In this document: piece by piece, positions 13,410 through 23,704 of the stretch | Layout: every line of letters starts with the position of its first letter | Position numbering within the stretch: position 1 is the stretch's first letter | Assembly (NCBI GenBank): GCA_020543525.1 | Contig: JAHYIO010000001.1 | Coordinates: 2,232,001 to 2,296,000, forward strand | Source of the DNA: Coriolopsis trogii | Lineage: Eukaryota > Basidiomycota > Agaricomycetes > Polyporales > Polyporaceae | Direction of reading: 5' to 3' | DNA length: 64,000 nt | Notes under the pieces: generated by a model | What the model saw: only the letters and a program-made list of their open reading frames with translations | Told to the model about the DNA's origin: nothing | The model's database searches: none | Position numbers and translations under genes: made by a program

Positions 13410-16400
13410 ATGTCCGACGCGGAACCCTCCTCCTCCCTCGAACTCGAACCCTACGAGACACAGTTTCAGCCCAAGGAGAACGATGAGGAAGAGCTCTGGG
13501 AGGTGATCGAAATCACAGCGGAGGATTCGAAGAGGTACAAGGTTCGGTGGGCAGGGGTCAACCCTACGACCGGAAAGCCATGGCCACAAAGCTGGGTAGC
13601 GAAGCATGACTGCACGGACGCTCTTATACACGAATGGAAGGTTAAACAGGCGAAGCAGAAGAAGGAGGTAGGAAGGAGGAAGTCGGGGTTGACTGGTGCG
13701 TCGTTGGTTAAACAAGACGCGACTGTGGCGCCTCTCACTGTATGGACGTATAGTGAAGTCGCGCGGGTCCGACGCGTCTCCGAAGGAGAAGAAGCGTTCC
13801 AACAGCATGTCTACTACGGCTACGGCACGCCCGACGCGCACGACGCGTCCATCAGTCCCAACCGTCCCATCCGCCTCCAAATCGACCCGTCCATCTAGCC
13901 CGATCATACCCGACCAGCAATCCCCTCCGCCGCGCAAGCGTCGCAGACCTGCTAGCAGCGTGTATAGCGAAGAGTTGCAAGTGCCTTTTGCCGGTTCTTC
14001 ACGCCCACGGAAGAAGAGGAAGGTCGAGGTCGAAGTCGTCCACGAGGAAGAGGAGCCTGTATCGGAGTCGGAGTCCAGCTATGCAGTTGCAAACAAGTAC
14101 GGGAAGAGTGCGCTGGGTCGCGGTCCGCAACGCGAAGATGATGATGAGGAAGAGTTTCTTTCTCGCCCCGCTGCCCCCAGCAAGAAGTCCAAGGGAAAGC
14201 ACAAAGCCGAGGAGACGGAACACGGAGACGAAGACGAGCTCCCCGTGGCTTCTTCGCTGAAGATTGGGCCACCAAAACATGTTAAGCGGAAACGAAAGCA
14301 GGACAGCGACGAAACATCTCGTGTTCGCAATTCGAAAGTTCCTCGTCTGCCCAGTCATGATGCTGGCCCGCATGCTAACTTCAAGACGAGTACGGGATTG
14401 ACCAATGCGCGAATGAAGAGCGGTGCTCCGTCTCTTCGAAAGGGCGAAGCCACACCTCCCTCCCACACGGAAAGCTCAGATGAGGATGAGGACGCAGGAT
14501 CCGTGCTCTGGAAGGCCGTAAAACCCGCTAAACCCGCTAAACGCAAAGCTACCCCACTATCTCCTCATGCACGACGCTTGCTGATGCAGGAAGAGGAGGA
14601 GAATACACAGGAAGCTGCCGGCTTACTCCCTGCTCCAGCACCGCCGCCTTCCGACGTACGCTTTAATAGAACAGCCAAGCAGCTAGGCCGTACGGAGTCG
14701 TCACGAGGCGCTTCGCCGGAGATTCACCAGGTCGAGGATGGTCCCGAGGCTGGCCCATCAAGACCGGCCATCCTTCATGGTCGACCGTCAGCCAACGACA
14801 CCTTCAGTAGAGACGGGATCGTCCCGGAAACGCAGACATCCCGGGCTGCCGTTGTTCTCGATGAACCGCCCTATGATCCCACTCAGGACGACCTAGTGAC
14901 CGAGATCCCTGCACCCAGCACTCCTCCGCACACGCGATCAGAAGGCTATCCTACTGCACCTAGAAGCGTTCCATCCGTGATCTCGAAGATGAAGAGCAAA
15001 CGTCAGGGCAAGCAGAAGGAATTACGGCCTATACACCGGCTCACTCCTCCCGACTTCACTCCCTATCTGCAGTCTACACAAGATGATATCGAAGAGTTCA
15101 GCTCTCCGGAAAAGGACAGTCGAAAGAAGAAGCGAACACTGGACCCTTTGACCCAGGATACTATTGAAGATGCCGATTTCACTGTCGACAACTATGTAGA
15201 CTGGGACGGTGGCATGGCTCCCGCAGAACCTTCGACTTCTGGCGGGGGTAATGGTCCAGAGCTCTCGCTCGGTCCACAGCTGAAACCCCCAGAAGATGGT
15301 CGGGCGTCGCGAGGAGTGCCGGTCTCCCTCCTCTCCAAGGTAACCTGCTTGGTACAATCCCGACATACTATTATTGACTTTCTGTCAGCATAATGCAGGA
15401 CAGGATAGTCATCAGCCCCCTCTTTCGCCCGAAGTTCCCCTCCATGAGCCGCCGCCAACTAGCACGACTCAACGAGCTGATGCTGATAGTCAGTCGCAAG
15501 TGCGTGACACGACGAACACCGATTTCACGACGCTAACCAGTCTCCAGGAGTTATCACTGGGAGACCCTCAGGTTGTGGAACTGGCTGCTGCTCTAGAAGA
15601 AAAGGAGGACATGCTCACTGAGTTGGAGAATGAGATGGAGACCCTTCGACAGCGCATTACGGAGTTGGAAGCCGAGAACGTGAAGGTATGCGAGTCATTG
15701 CTGTCGTCCTGGTCCGTATAGCTGACATACAGATGTTAGGTTCGCTCGTCTTCCGAGGAAGGGTTGCGTGCTCTACGTGAAGAGTCCGTCGAGAAGTCGG
15801 AGCAGATCTCCATGCTGGAGAGCCAGCTAGTCGAAATACAGCTGCAAGTGACACAGCTTTCGGAGGCCGAGAATGTACGTTGCTCCACGCCTATTTACCC
15901 AGATTCTTCTCGCTCCTAACTCCTGTATACAAAGCAACGTGCCCAATTTGAGGCGCAGATCAGCGAGCTAAAGGAGACCCTCGAGGAGCGCGACGAACAG
16001 ATCTCGCAGCTCGAAAGCGCGCTGATAGAGCTGCAGACCGAGAACGAGGTCTTGGAGCTCAAGAACGAGGAGCTCTCAGACGCAGCGCAGCGATCCTCCT
16101 CCTCAGTCGATCGTGGCGCGTCCGAAGCAGAACGCACCGCAGCCCGGCAACGCATCGAGTCGCTCGAAGACGAGTTGGCCACCGTCCGCGAGAAGCTCGC
16201 GCGAGCCGAGGAAGACTCGGCTGCGCTGGCAGATCGCCTGGAGAAGACGGTCGGAGAGCGAGATCGCCAGCTCAAGTATGCGGAAGACGACCGGGAGCTG
16301 TTCAAGAAGCTCTACACCGAGGCGTCCACGCACGCGCAGCGCCTCGCCCGGGAGAACGGCGAGCTCGAGGAACGCGCGGCGCGTGCGGAGGGCCAGGCCA

Positions 16401-16991
16401 AGGACGGGCTCGCCATGGCCCGCGCCGTGTTCGAGAAGCAGGTGGACGCGCTCCAGGTGGAGGCGGAGAGGTGGAGGGGCATGTGGAAGGTGCTCGCGGA
16501 CAAGGACGCGCGGACGGACGACGAGGTGCGGGCGCGGGCGGCGCGCGAGCCGGAGCTGCAGGAGGAGAACGTGCGGCTCAGGGCGGAGGTGCTGGATGCG
16601 AACAGGGAGGTGGAGAGGATGAAGGTGCTGCTGTTGCAGATGCCAAAGGCGGCGGCGAAGGAGGGGGGACAGGCCAATGTCGATGACGAGGACGAGGACG
16701 ATGGCGAGTTCGTCCCGAGCTCGGACGACGACAGCTCCGGTTCCGAGTCGAGCTCGGATTCAGGGGGGCGGAGCCGATCGTCTACGAACTCTCGCGGTGC
16801 GCGAGAGGTGTCTCCACACTCGGATGAAGAGTTCTACGTCTGCCAGCACGTCTCGGGTGCTGTCATGTGCAATGCCAGGTTTTCGTCCGCAGAGGTGCGA
16901 TTGTCGATTGCGTTGGTGTTGATATGCGTTTGACCGTTGTGCGCAGGACGTCGAGGAACATGCGATCATTGCTCACTATCAACCGGAATGA
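13410..16991 (+). CDS. Chromodomain, coiled-coil and zinc-finger-like nuclear protein
   Basis: Exons 13410-13695, 13754-15339, 15389-15685, 15740-15874, 15935-16894 and 16947-16991 give 1102 residues. Residues ~29-80 resemble a fungal chromodomain (EELWEVIEIT; YKVRWAGVNPTTGKPWPQSW; then DCTDALIHEWK). About 500 basic, Ser/Pro-rich disordered residues with NLS-like clusters such as PPPRKRRRP and RPRKKRKVE follow. Then come ~320 residues of continuous heptad-rich coiled coil, an acidic patch (DDEDEDDGEF) and a C-terminal C-x8-C-x12-H-x4-H pattern that only the last 15-codon exon completes. Probably a chromatin-bound scaffold; I do not recognise a named orthologue. An upstream in-frame ATG at 13326 would add 28 residues; 13410 is preferred because the acidic MSDAEP start directly precedes the conserved block. 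Confidence 0.82.
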
Positions 16992-17195
16992 CAGAAACGC
17001 GATACCCGATCTATCTCAGTCCTCTCTTGGATTATGACTGTCATGCTATCGTCACACCTTTTGCTTCGCTAGTACATTGAACAAGCAACCCGGTCGCCGG
17101 CCGACATCCCAAAGCAATCTCGAAACAGTGTCTATGAGTGTCCGTACGTGTATATACCCAGTCGCAGATACCTAGTCCGTGAGAAGACCTGTAGC

Positions 17196-18197
17196 TTAAG
17201 CAGCGGGGACCTGAGGCTCAGGGAACGGAGGGGGCAGGTGGGAAGAAGAGGACGCAGGAGAGAAGTTGTTCACCATCTCCGAGGAAAACTTGTTGACCTG
17301 CACCGAGCTCGACGAGCCGAGATTGTACGGACTTGCCGCAGGAGCAGGAGCAGCGGAGGCAAAGGCCGCCTGCGCCGGCTTAGCACCCGTCGCAGGCCTG
17401 GCAGCCTGCTGAGCCGCTCCGATCAGAGAAGAGCCGTAGGAAGCCCAGAGGGAACGCGCGAGGTCGACGTAGTTGGTGCCGGGCTGCTGCTGAGCGCCGC
17501 CAGGAGCGGCGCCTACACCTGGACCTGCGGCAGGTGCTCCGGGAGCTGCTTGGGACTGTTGGCCGGCCGCGGACTTGGTGGCGAGGTCCCAGAAGGTCTG
17601 CCAGAAGACCTGGAGGCGCGTTTGGACGAAGGTGAGGGTGTTGGTCTGCGCTGCGGCGATGCTGGCGTCGATGTCGGCCTGGTTCTTGGTCAGGAAGGGC
17701 TGGAGGTAGGTCATGTACACCCAGGTGGAGCCCTACGATTGGGAAAGAGGCGTGGACGCGTCATGAGCGCGATTTCTGACGGAGTGAAGGCGATAGAGGC
17801 TTGTTGCGGCATACCTGGGTCTGCGGGAGTGATAGGAAAAGCAGGAAGACGGTGCGGACTTCCCAGTAGAAAGGTACCCTTGGGGATGGAATGGAACGTT
17901 GTGTGGGTGCAGAGTACCTCGAGGAGTGCGGTAGGGTGCTTACCAGTCAAGCAGCCAGCCCGTCACGTATTCGAAGGCGACGAAGGCGCCGACTACGGCC
18001 CAGTACATGCACCAGCGTTCGAGCTCCGGCTCGGAAACAGGACGGTGGGCGAGGGCCTTCCATGTTGCATAGCTCGGAAGAAGAAAGGCAAACCAGGCAC
18101 TAGTACGAGCACGGCGAACATGTGAGCGGGGACGTGCCGCGCAGGGGTGTCACACGAACACATACCTGAGGACATGGGAGAGCATGGACATCAACAT
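17196..18197 (-). CDS. REEP/TB2/DP1/HVA22-family ER-shaping protein
   Basis: Exons 18166-18197, 17944-18099, 17815-17878 and 17196-17732 give 262 residues. The first ~100 hold the reticulon-homology-like hairpins of the TB2/DP1/HVA22 family: LPSYATWKAL, then ERWCMYWAVVGAFVAFEYV, WVPFYWEVRTVFLLFLSLPQ and GSTWVYMTYLQPFL, followed by an amphipathic helix (NQADIDASIAAAQ). The second half is Ala/Pro/Gln/Ser-rich and likely disordered. These proteins stabilise tubular ER membrane curvature. The very short N-terminus and long tail resemble REEP1-4 (fission yeast Rop1) rather than the short Yop1/REEP5 class; that assignment is inference. The first exon codes only ten residues plus two bases. Divergent from the Zn2Cys6 gene. 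Confidence 0.9.
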
Positions 18198-19686
18198 TTT
18201 GGTGTGCTTTGGTAGTGTCTCTCAAAGAAACGTATTGTGTGTATGCGTGCCAAAAGGAAAGACGAGGAAGCTAAGAAATATGGTCGAGAGGATACGTGGT
18301 CGGGTGCGAGCTGTGCGCTCGTTGTCGTTGTATGCGCAGCCCCAGAACGGTCATTGCCTGTGCGAATGCCTGCAAGGCACGTCGGAGCGCCTGTTCCGCC
18401 GAGCGGCGCGTCCATCCCGAGCGGCGACCAGGCGGTCCGGCGTTGACCAAAGTAGAAACGAAAGAGCTCATGCGCCTCACAAGTACCGCAACGCAAAGGG
18501 ACAGCGTCCAGCACACTTGGGGTGGTCGGCTTGACACTTGCTGTCGACAGCAGCTTACAAGATGGAGGAGGCCGAATCATGACTCTTACACGACCGCTTC
18601 GTAAGTACATTGTACTCATGCAAAGTTGCCGCCACGGTCAGGAGTCCGGCGGAACAGCGTATCAATGCGTCTGCGCATCTGTGGTAAATCCGCGTAATAC
18701 CTCCGATATCAGGCCATGACACCGTGCCCGCGAGGGTGCAAAGGATGTCCGGTGCATGTTCGTGCGGTTGGGCCAATCGAGAACGATGAGCGCAAATGAG
18801 ATACGGACGAATAGTCATTGACGTCGCGTATGACATACTAATGCGCCGCTCGGCGATGTCCCCTGGAAATCTACCGTAGGTACACGTACAAGATTCGCGC
18901 GGCAACGTCAGAGGTATCTCTCTCTTTTGCCAGTTTCTAGAGTCGTCATCACTGAGGATGGCACCGATATGAAGCGCAGTCTGAGGGCAGAGATCGAGCG
19001 CGAGTGGGAGGCGTTCTTGTTGCCGGAGTGCAAGGCAGGTATATCTATGCAGGCCTGTTGCCGGGCTGGCCAAGGGGAGAGAGATCGGCCCAGAAGGAGA
19101 ATGAGGGAGAAGGTGTGGGAGAGCGGACTCGTGGCGAGCTTCTGAAAGATGGACGAGCTCTGAGTCTGAAAACGGGGGCAGGGGGCCTTCTAGGTTGTGC
19201 TGTGCTACACGCGGGAGCGGACGGGGGGCAAGGAGGCAGATTCGAGGCTGAAGTTGCGCCTGGAATAGGCAGCGCAGATCGCGCAGATTGGAGGACGGCG
19301 AGGGCTGGATTGATGGGAGAGAGGGCTCGTTCCCAGCAGAGGAGAGAGTCCGCTCTTCTGGGCAGAGGAGATCACAGCTGGGGGCGGGCAAATGGGCAGG
19401 GGAAGTCGCCCTGGAACGGGAACTGGAAAGAGGAAGAGGAGGGAACGTGGACGGCCGAGCGCATGGCTGAGCGAGACTGTGCCCATGCCTTGCTGCCCCG
19501 CGCCTCGCTTGTCCTTGTTTGCCCTCCGCTACCAACCTTCGTCCATCGTCCTCGCCCCGAGTCCCACTCGCTCCGTCCCCCATCTCCGTCTCCGACCCGT
19601 CCCTCCGTCCGTCCTCCAGACGCGTCCTCCTCCGCCCCACCCACGCTCCCCCCGCGCCCCCATCGCCCCATCGATCCCACACACCC
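18198..19686. promoter_or_regulatory. Long divergent intergenic region, REEP-type gene / Zn2Cys6 regulator
   Basis: About 1.5 kb with no supported gene. The last ~190 bp before the ATG at 19687 are strongly C/T-rich, as expected for a pyrimidine-rich leader of a fungal gene. A 431-residue frame is open on the minus strand across 18555-19850, but it is compositionally biased, overlaps exon 1 of the regulator and shows no family motif. Confidence 0.45.
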
Positions 19687-22600
19687 ATGGATCCCGGCTC
19701 CAGCAACCCGAGCGCGAGTTTGAGCATAAAGAAGCAGGAGGACATCGACGGCGACCCGAAGTCGGCCCAGAAATCCGACCAGAAGCCTGTGGTGAGGACG
19801 TTGAACAGAGTGCCTCGTAAGTCTCCATTTCTATCGCCCCCGTCAGGCATCGGACCGTACTCACCGCGATAATCCTAGGTGCTTGTGTGAGTCCCATCCA
19901 TCCGCGCCTCGCATCCCAGCCACGTCCACTCATCTCCCTCTCTCCCAGAATGCCTGTCGCAAACAAAAGATGCGATGCGAGGGGGCAGAGAACCCCCCCT
20001 GCAGGAGATGTCGTCACGCAGGACTCGAATGTCTCTTCGAAAAGCCGACGAGAGAGGCTAGCTTGACAGGCGAAGCAGGTCTAGAGTGAGTCCTCTCGCC
20101 CCGACGCGTCTCTACCAGCCTTAGATCTGTCGCGCAGACGTATACGCAGTCTCGAGAACCATGTCGCCGATATTCGCCAGTCGCAAAATGTCATCCAGAG
20201 CACGCTCATGGAGATTGCTGCACATTTGCGCGGCGGTGCACCTCTCGCGTCCCGCTCTCCCTATCCCCCGCCGTTCACTCATCATTCTCCCGGAGCGCAG
20301 TCGTTAGGATCCCCAGCAGTCTCGACGCCCTCGACTGGTGCGTTACTTCTCGTCTAACAATAGCATATCTCAATCTAAAGTACGTTATAGTAACGAGCAC
20401 TGTGCCCTCCGCGCACCCGATGGCAGTTGCACAGCGGCAACACAGGGAGTCGCATCCTCAGATATACCCTCAGAGTCATCGTCCAGCCGGTCCGGATACA
20501 ATCCATCCCCAGACGGCTGCAATGTTCAACGGTGGTCCCGGACACTCGCATGGCGGTACTCACCTGCCGCCCTTCTCAAGTATAGAGTCTATGGGCCCGC
20601 CCCGTCCTCAGCCGACCAATGTCTCATCAATGCGATACAATCCAGCTGACAGCGCCGCCTCTCGGGGACGCGCACAAGAAGTCTCAGCAGGATCAAAACG
20701 CGGCGCTCCTGTATCCTCTACGGTCACGAGTGCGGAATCGTCTGAGGTTGAGGAGGAGGGAGGCGAGCTCCCGGCGTCCGGTCTGGTCGCCCCCTGGGAA
20801 GTCTTGCGAGGACTCGCTGATGTCGCCATCGAACGGGCCGCCAAGGTACGTGGTCGGACATGACGAGTCCGCATGACTGCAACTGATTTGGCGCGCCCCC
20901 ATCTGGTAGGAGAATGGGGCCGAGAGTGAAGCACCGAGCCGCGCACGGACTGCTTCACCTGAGCCCAGGCAGGCCCGCCCTGCGAAGCGCAGAAAGGTGT
21001 ATCATGCTCCACGGTCCATGACCTTCCCTGACGGTAATGAGCTCCATCTCACGAAAATCGTGCGTTCTTGACAATAACCCCTCTATAGTGGTCACGAAGA
21101 AGATAATATCGGAAGCGGAAGCCCGCGAGCTGTTCAGGATGTACGTGCTCCAATCTCAGCCCGTTCGAGATTGGTTAGTGACTTGGACGAATCAGATTCT
21201 ACCATGGGTGTTCTACCTTCCTGCCGGTGTTTGACGCAAATGTGGACACTTACGATGCTCTGCATGAGCGTTCGCCCTTCGCGGTCGACTGTATCTGTAT
21301 GGTTGCGGCCAAAGTCAGGGATGGCGGAGGTATTGTGAACTCACTCTACTGAAAGTAACAATAAGTCTAACAGTCGAGGTACAGGAAACCCTAGTGACAT
21401 CTTCCTGAAGTGCTTGGAAGAGGTCCAGGCCATCTCTTGCGCTACCTTGTTCTCACCCGTGACGCGCCAGGAGGCTGTCCAGGCAATGGGTGAGGACTGA
21501 ACACAGTTCTATCGGTTCTCTTCTCGCTAATCAGAGTTTTCTTCAGTTCTTGTCTCTGGTTGGTCAGATAACGGTTGGCTAAGTGGTGGACATGCCGTTC
21601 GCATGGCCATGGAGCTGTGTAAGTTCTCAAGCAACCTCCCTGCCAAGAGTAAAGACATCTAATGCGCTCATCCAACTAGCCATGCACAAGGCTTGGCCCG
21701 AGTTGCTCAAGCGTATGAAGGCCGGCAAAGCTTCGACGTCAGCGAAGGACAGACAGCTCGTTGTTTCCTCGCGGACCTGGTTCTGTCTTTATCTCTTTGA
21801 GCATCAGTGCGTGAACTAGTGCTTCAGTCGTCTGTGTTACTCATGCCCCTCGCGTAGGATGTCCTACGGGACTGGTCGTCCTGCCATCTTGAAGGATGAT
21901 GAGAGTATATGGCAATGCCGCCTGCTGCTCCAACATCCGCTCGCGATCGAGGATGATATGCGGCTTGTATCGACCGTCGAACTGATGGCGATTCGTGAAC
22001 GTGTTCACAACAACTTGGCGCCTCTGTTTGACCGTGCGGTCGACGAGATCACGTTCAACGTCCTTCGGGAGGCCGATATGGAGTTCCGAAATTGGTACGC
22101 TACATGGGACCAGGCGTTCTCGCAGAAGTATGAGGATGCTGGTGCGTGCCATCCGCTATTTATGTACCGGCTTATTCTTACTTCCTTCGGGAGCAGCTTT
22201 CTACCGGCAGAGTCTGCAAATTCAGCACCTTCACGCTGAGCTCTTCCATAATGCGACCGCTCTCCGAGGCATTGATGGCCCAGAAGACGTCCAGAAGATG
22301 CCACCGGCGCAACGTGATCTTGCCATTCGGTCTATCCAGATCGGGAGGCAGATTCTCGAGATCACGGTCACCTCTCCTGCCTACAGGGAGGGCATGAAAT
22401 ACGGTTTGTTGCTTTGGCGTTCTGTGCTTGTCACCCTTGAACTCACCGGCACAATCGATAGCCGTGCACTACACCCACGCGACTGCAACGTTCTCTGCTT
22501 CGTTCTTGCTCCGTCTTTCACGATTGTTGTGAGTCTAGCCTCCGAAGCTTCTCCTGGTGGCGCCGTTGACGCCTCGTGTAGCCCAGACCAATGCGATCTT

Positions 22601-23144
22601 AACGCCATTAGGTCCCTCGTCGAGCAGCTGGTGGCTCTACTCATCGAGGGTGGGTCGGTTTCCTCCTTCAGTGGTCCATTGTGTTAACCGCGTGTTTCAA
22701 GTGCCTGGCAAGCGATATGCCCTGACACTCCAGCTGATGCTCAAGCGGTTCAGGAAGAGGAGGCAGTCAGTCTCGACCTCTCGCTCTCCCACCATGCAGA
22801 GAGACCAACGGAATCGCTCCCACAGTGATGCCGCAGGATACTCGTCTGACGCCGTCAGCCATTCCGCGACGTCCCAGCCGCCGACATCGCCCACGTTCGA
22901 GCCGCCTTACCAAGCGTCGCCGGACGCGATGGGTCACATGCCGGTTGGGATACCCGCGCAGTACGCTGCGCAGTACAATCAGAGCATCGACACCATCTGG
23001 CGGGGATTCGAGCAGACCTCTAACGAGCAGCTCCCGGTCTGGCTGTCGGACCAAACTCTTGGAGGCGCGTCGTTCTCCGCGAACGGTATCGACGCGTTCT
23101 TGCTGCCGAACGACTACCTCCCCGCTGCTCCCCAGATCTGGTAA
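19687..23144 (+). CDS. Zn2Cys6 transcription factor with fungal-specific domain
   Basis: Sixteen exons give 870 residues: 19687-19816, 19879-19886, 19949-20085, 20138-20337, 20391-20845, 20910-21033, 21089-21140, 21196-21329, 21385-21489, 21547-21618, 21680-21806, 21858-22141, 22197-22403, 22462-22528, 22582-22649 and 22702-23144. The zinc cluster has Cys at 46, 49, 56, 64, 67 and 74; the first two ligand codons are split around an 8-nt exon coding R/A-C. A short coiled coil (RIRSLENHVADI) follows. The fungal-specific domain shows ISEAEARELF, FYHGCSTFLPVFD, ISCATLFSP, GHAVRMAMEL, MHKAWPEL, LFEHQMSYGTGRP and LFPDQCDLNAI. The tail is Ser/Pro-rich and ends near PAAPQIW. Predicted nuclear activator or repressor; target genes cannot be inferred. 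Confidence 0.92.
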
Positions 23145-23704
23145 ACTTATGGCACTCTTCACTTGTTCTTGCTCTGTACGTACCAAACACTCTCCTTTCT
23201 TCTCTCTCGACTGCGATGCCGAATGTTGCCACGATTAGTGGAGGACCGTCTTTTTGTTGCTTGAACTGTCACCATGATGACGACCAGTGTACTTATGTAC
23301 TTTGATACCCCTACTCCTCATGCCCCCCCGCTGTATCTGTCCTGCGATGACTTGTTACGACATGCATTGTGCTGTTCCTCATGCACTTACTCTTGCTTTC
23401 ACAACCAATCCAGACCTACTCATTCTGATGCTGTCGTAGTTGAGCTGTTTTGTACATACACGCCGCAATGCACTCGATTGCCACACCTCACTCATTCCGA
23501 GTCTGAGCGGGGGGACGCGGTGCCGACGCGGGGGAACCGGTGCGAGACGCCCGAGACGCGTCCAATCAGATTGCCATTTCGGGCACGTGGCAAATTTTTG
23601 GAAAGAAACGCTCACCGAGTGTCCGTCTGCGCCTCGCCTCGAAACACCGTACGCTGTGCCTCCCTGGATCCTCTATGCCTGTGGCTGTCGACCGGACGCG
23701 TACC
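23145..23704. promoter_or_regulatory. Intergenic region between Zn2Cys6 gene and UTP17 gene
   Basis: 560 bp in tandem orientation: 3' UTR of the regulator, then the promoter of the WD-repeat gene. The second half is GC-rich. No distinct repeat or conserved frame was seen. Confidence 0.4.

Noticed and set aside
16103..16677. Additional long frames on both strands within the coiled-coil exon
   Set aside because: They are shadows of GC-rich, periodic Glu/Arg/Ala codons; the plus frame joined through correct splice phases gives the real protein.
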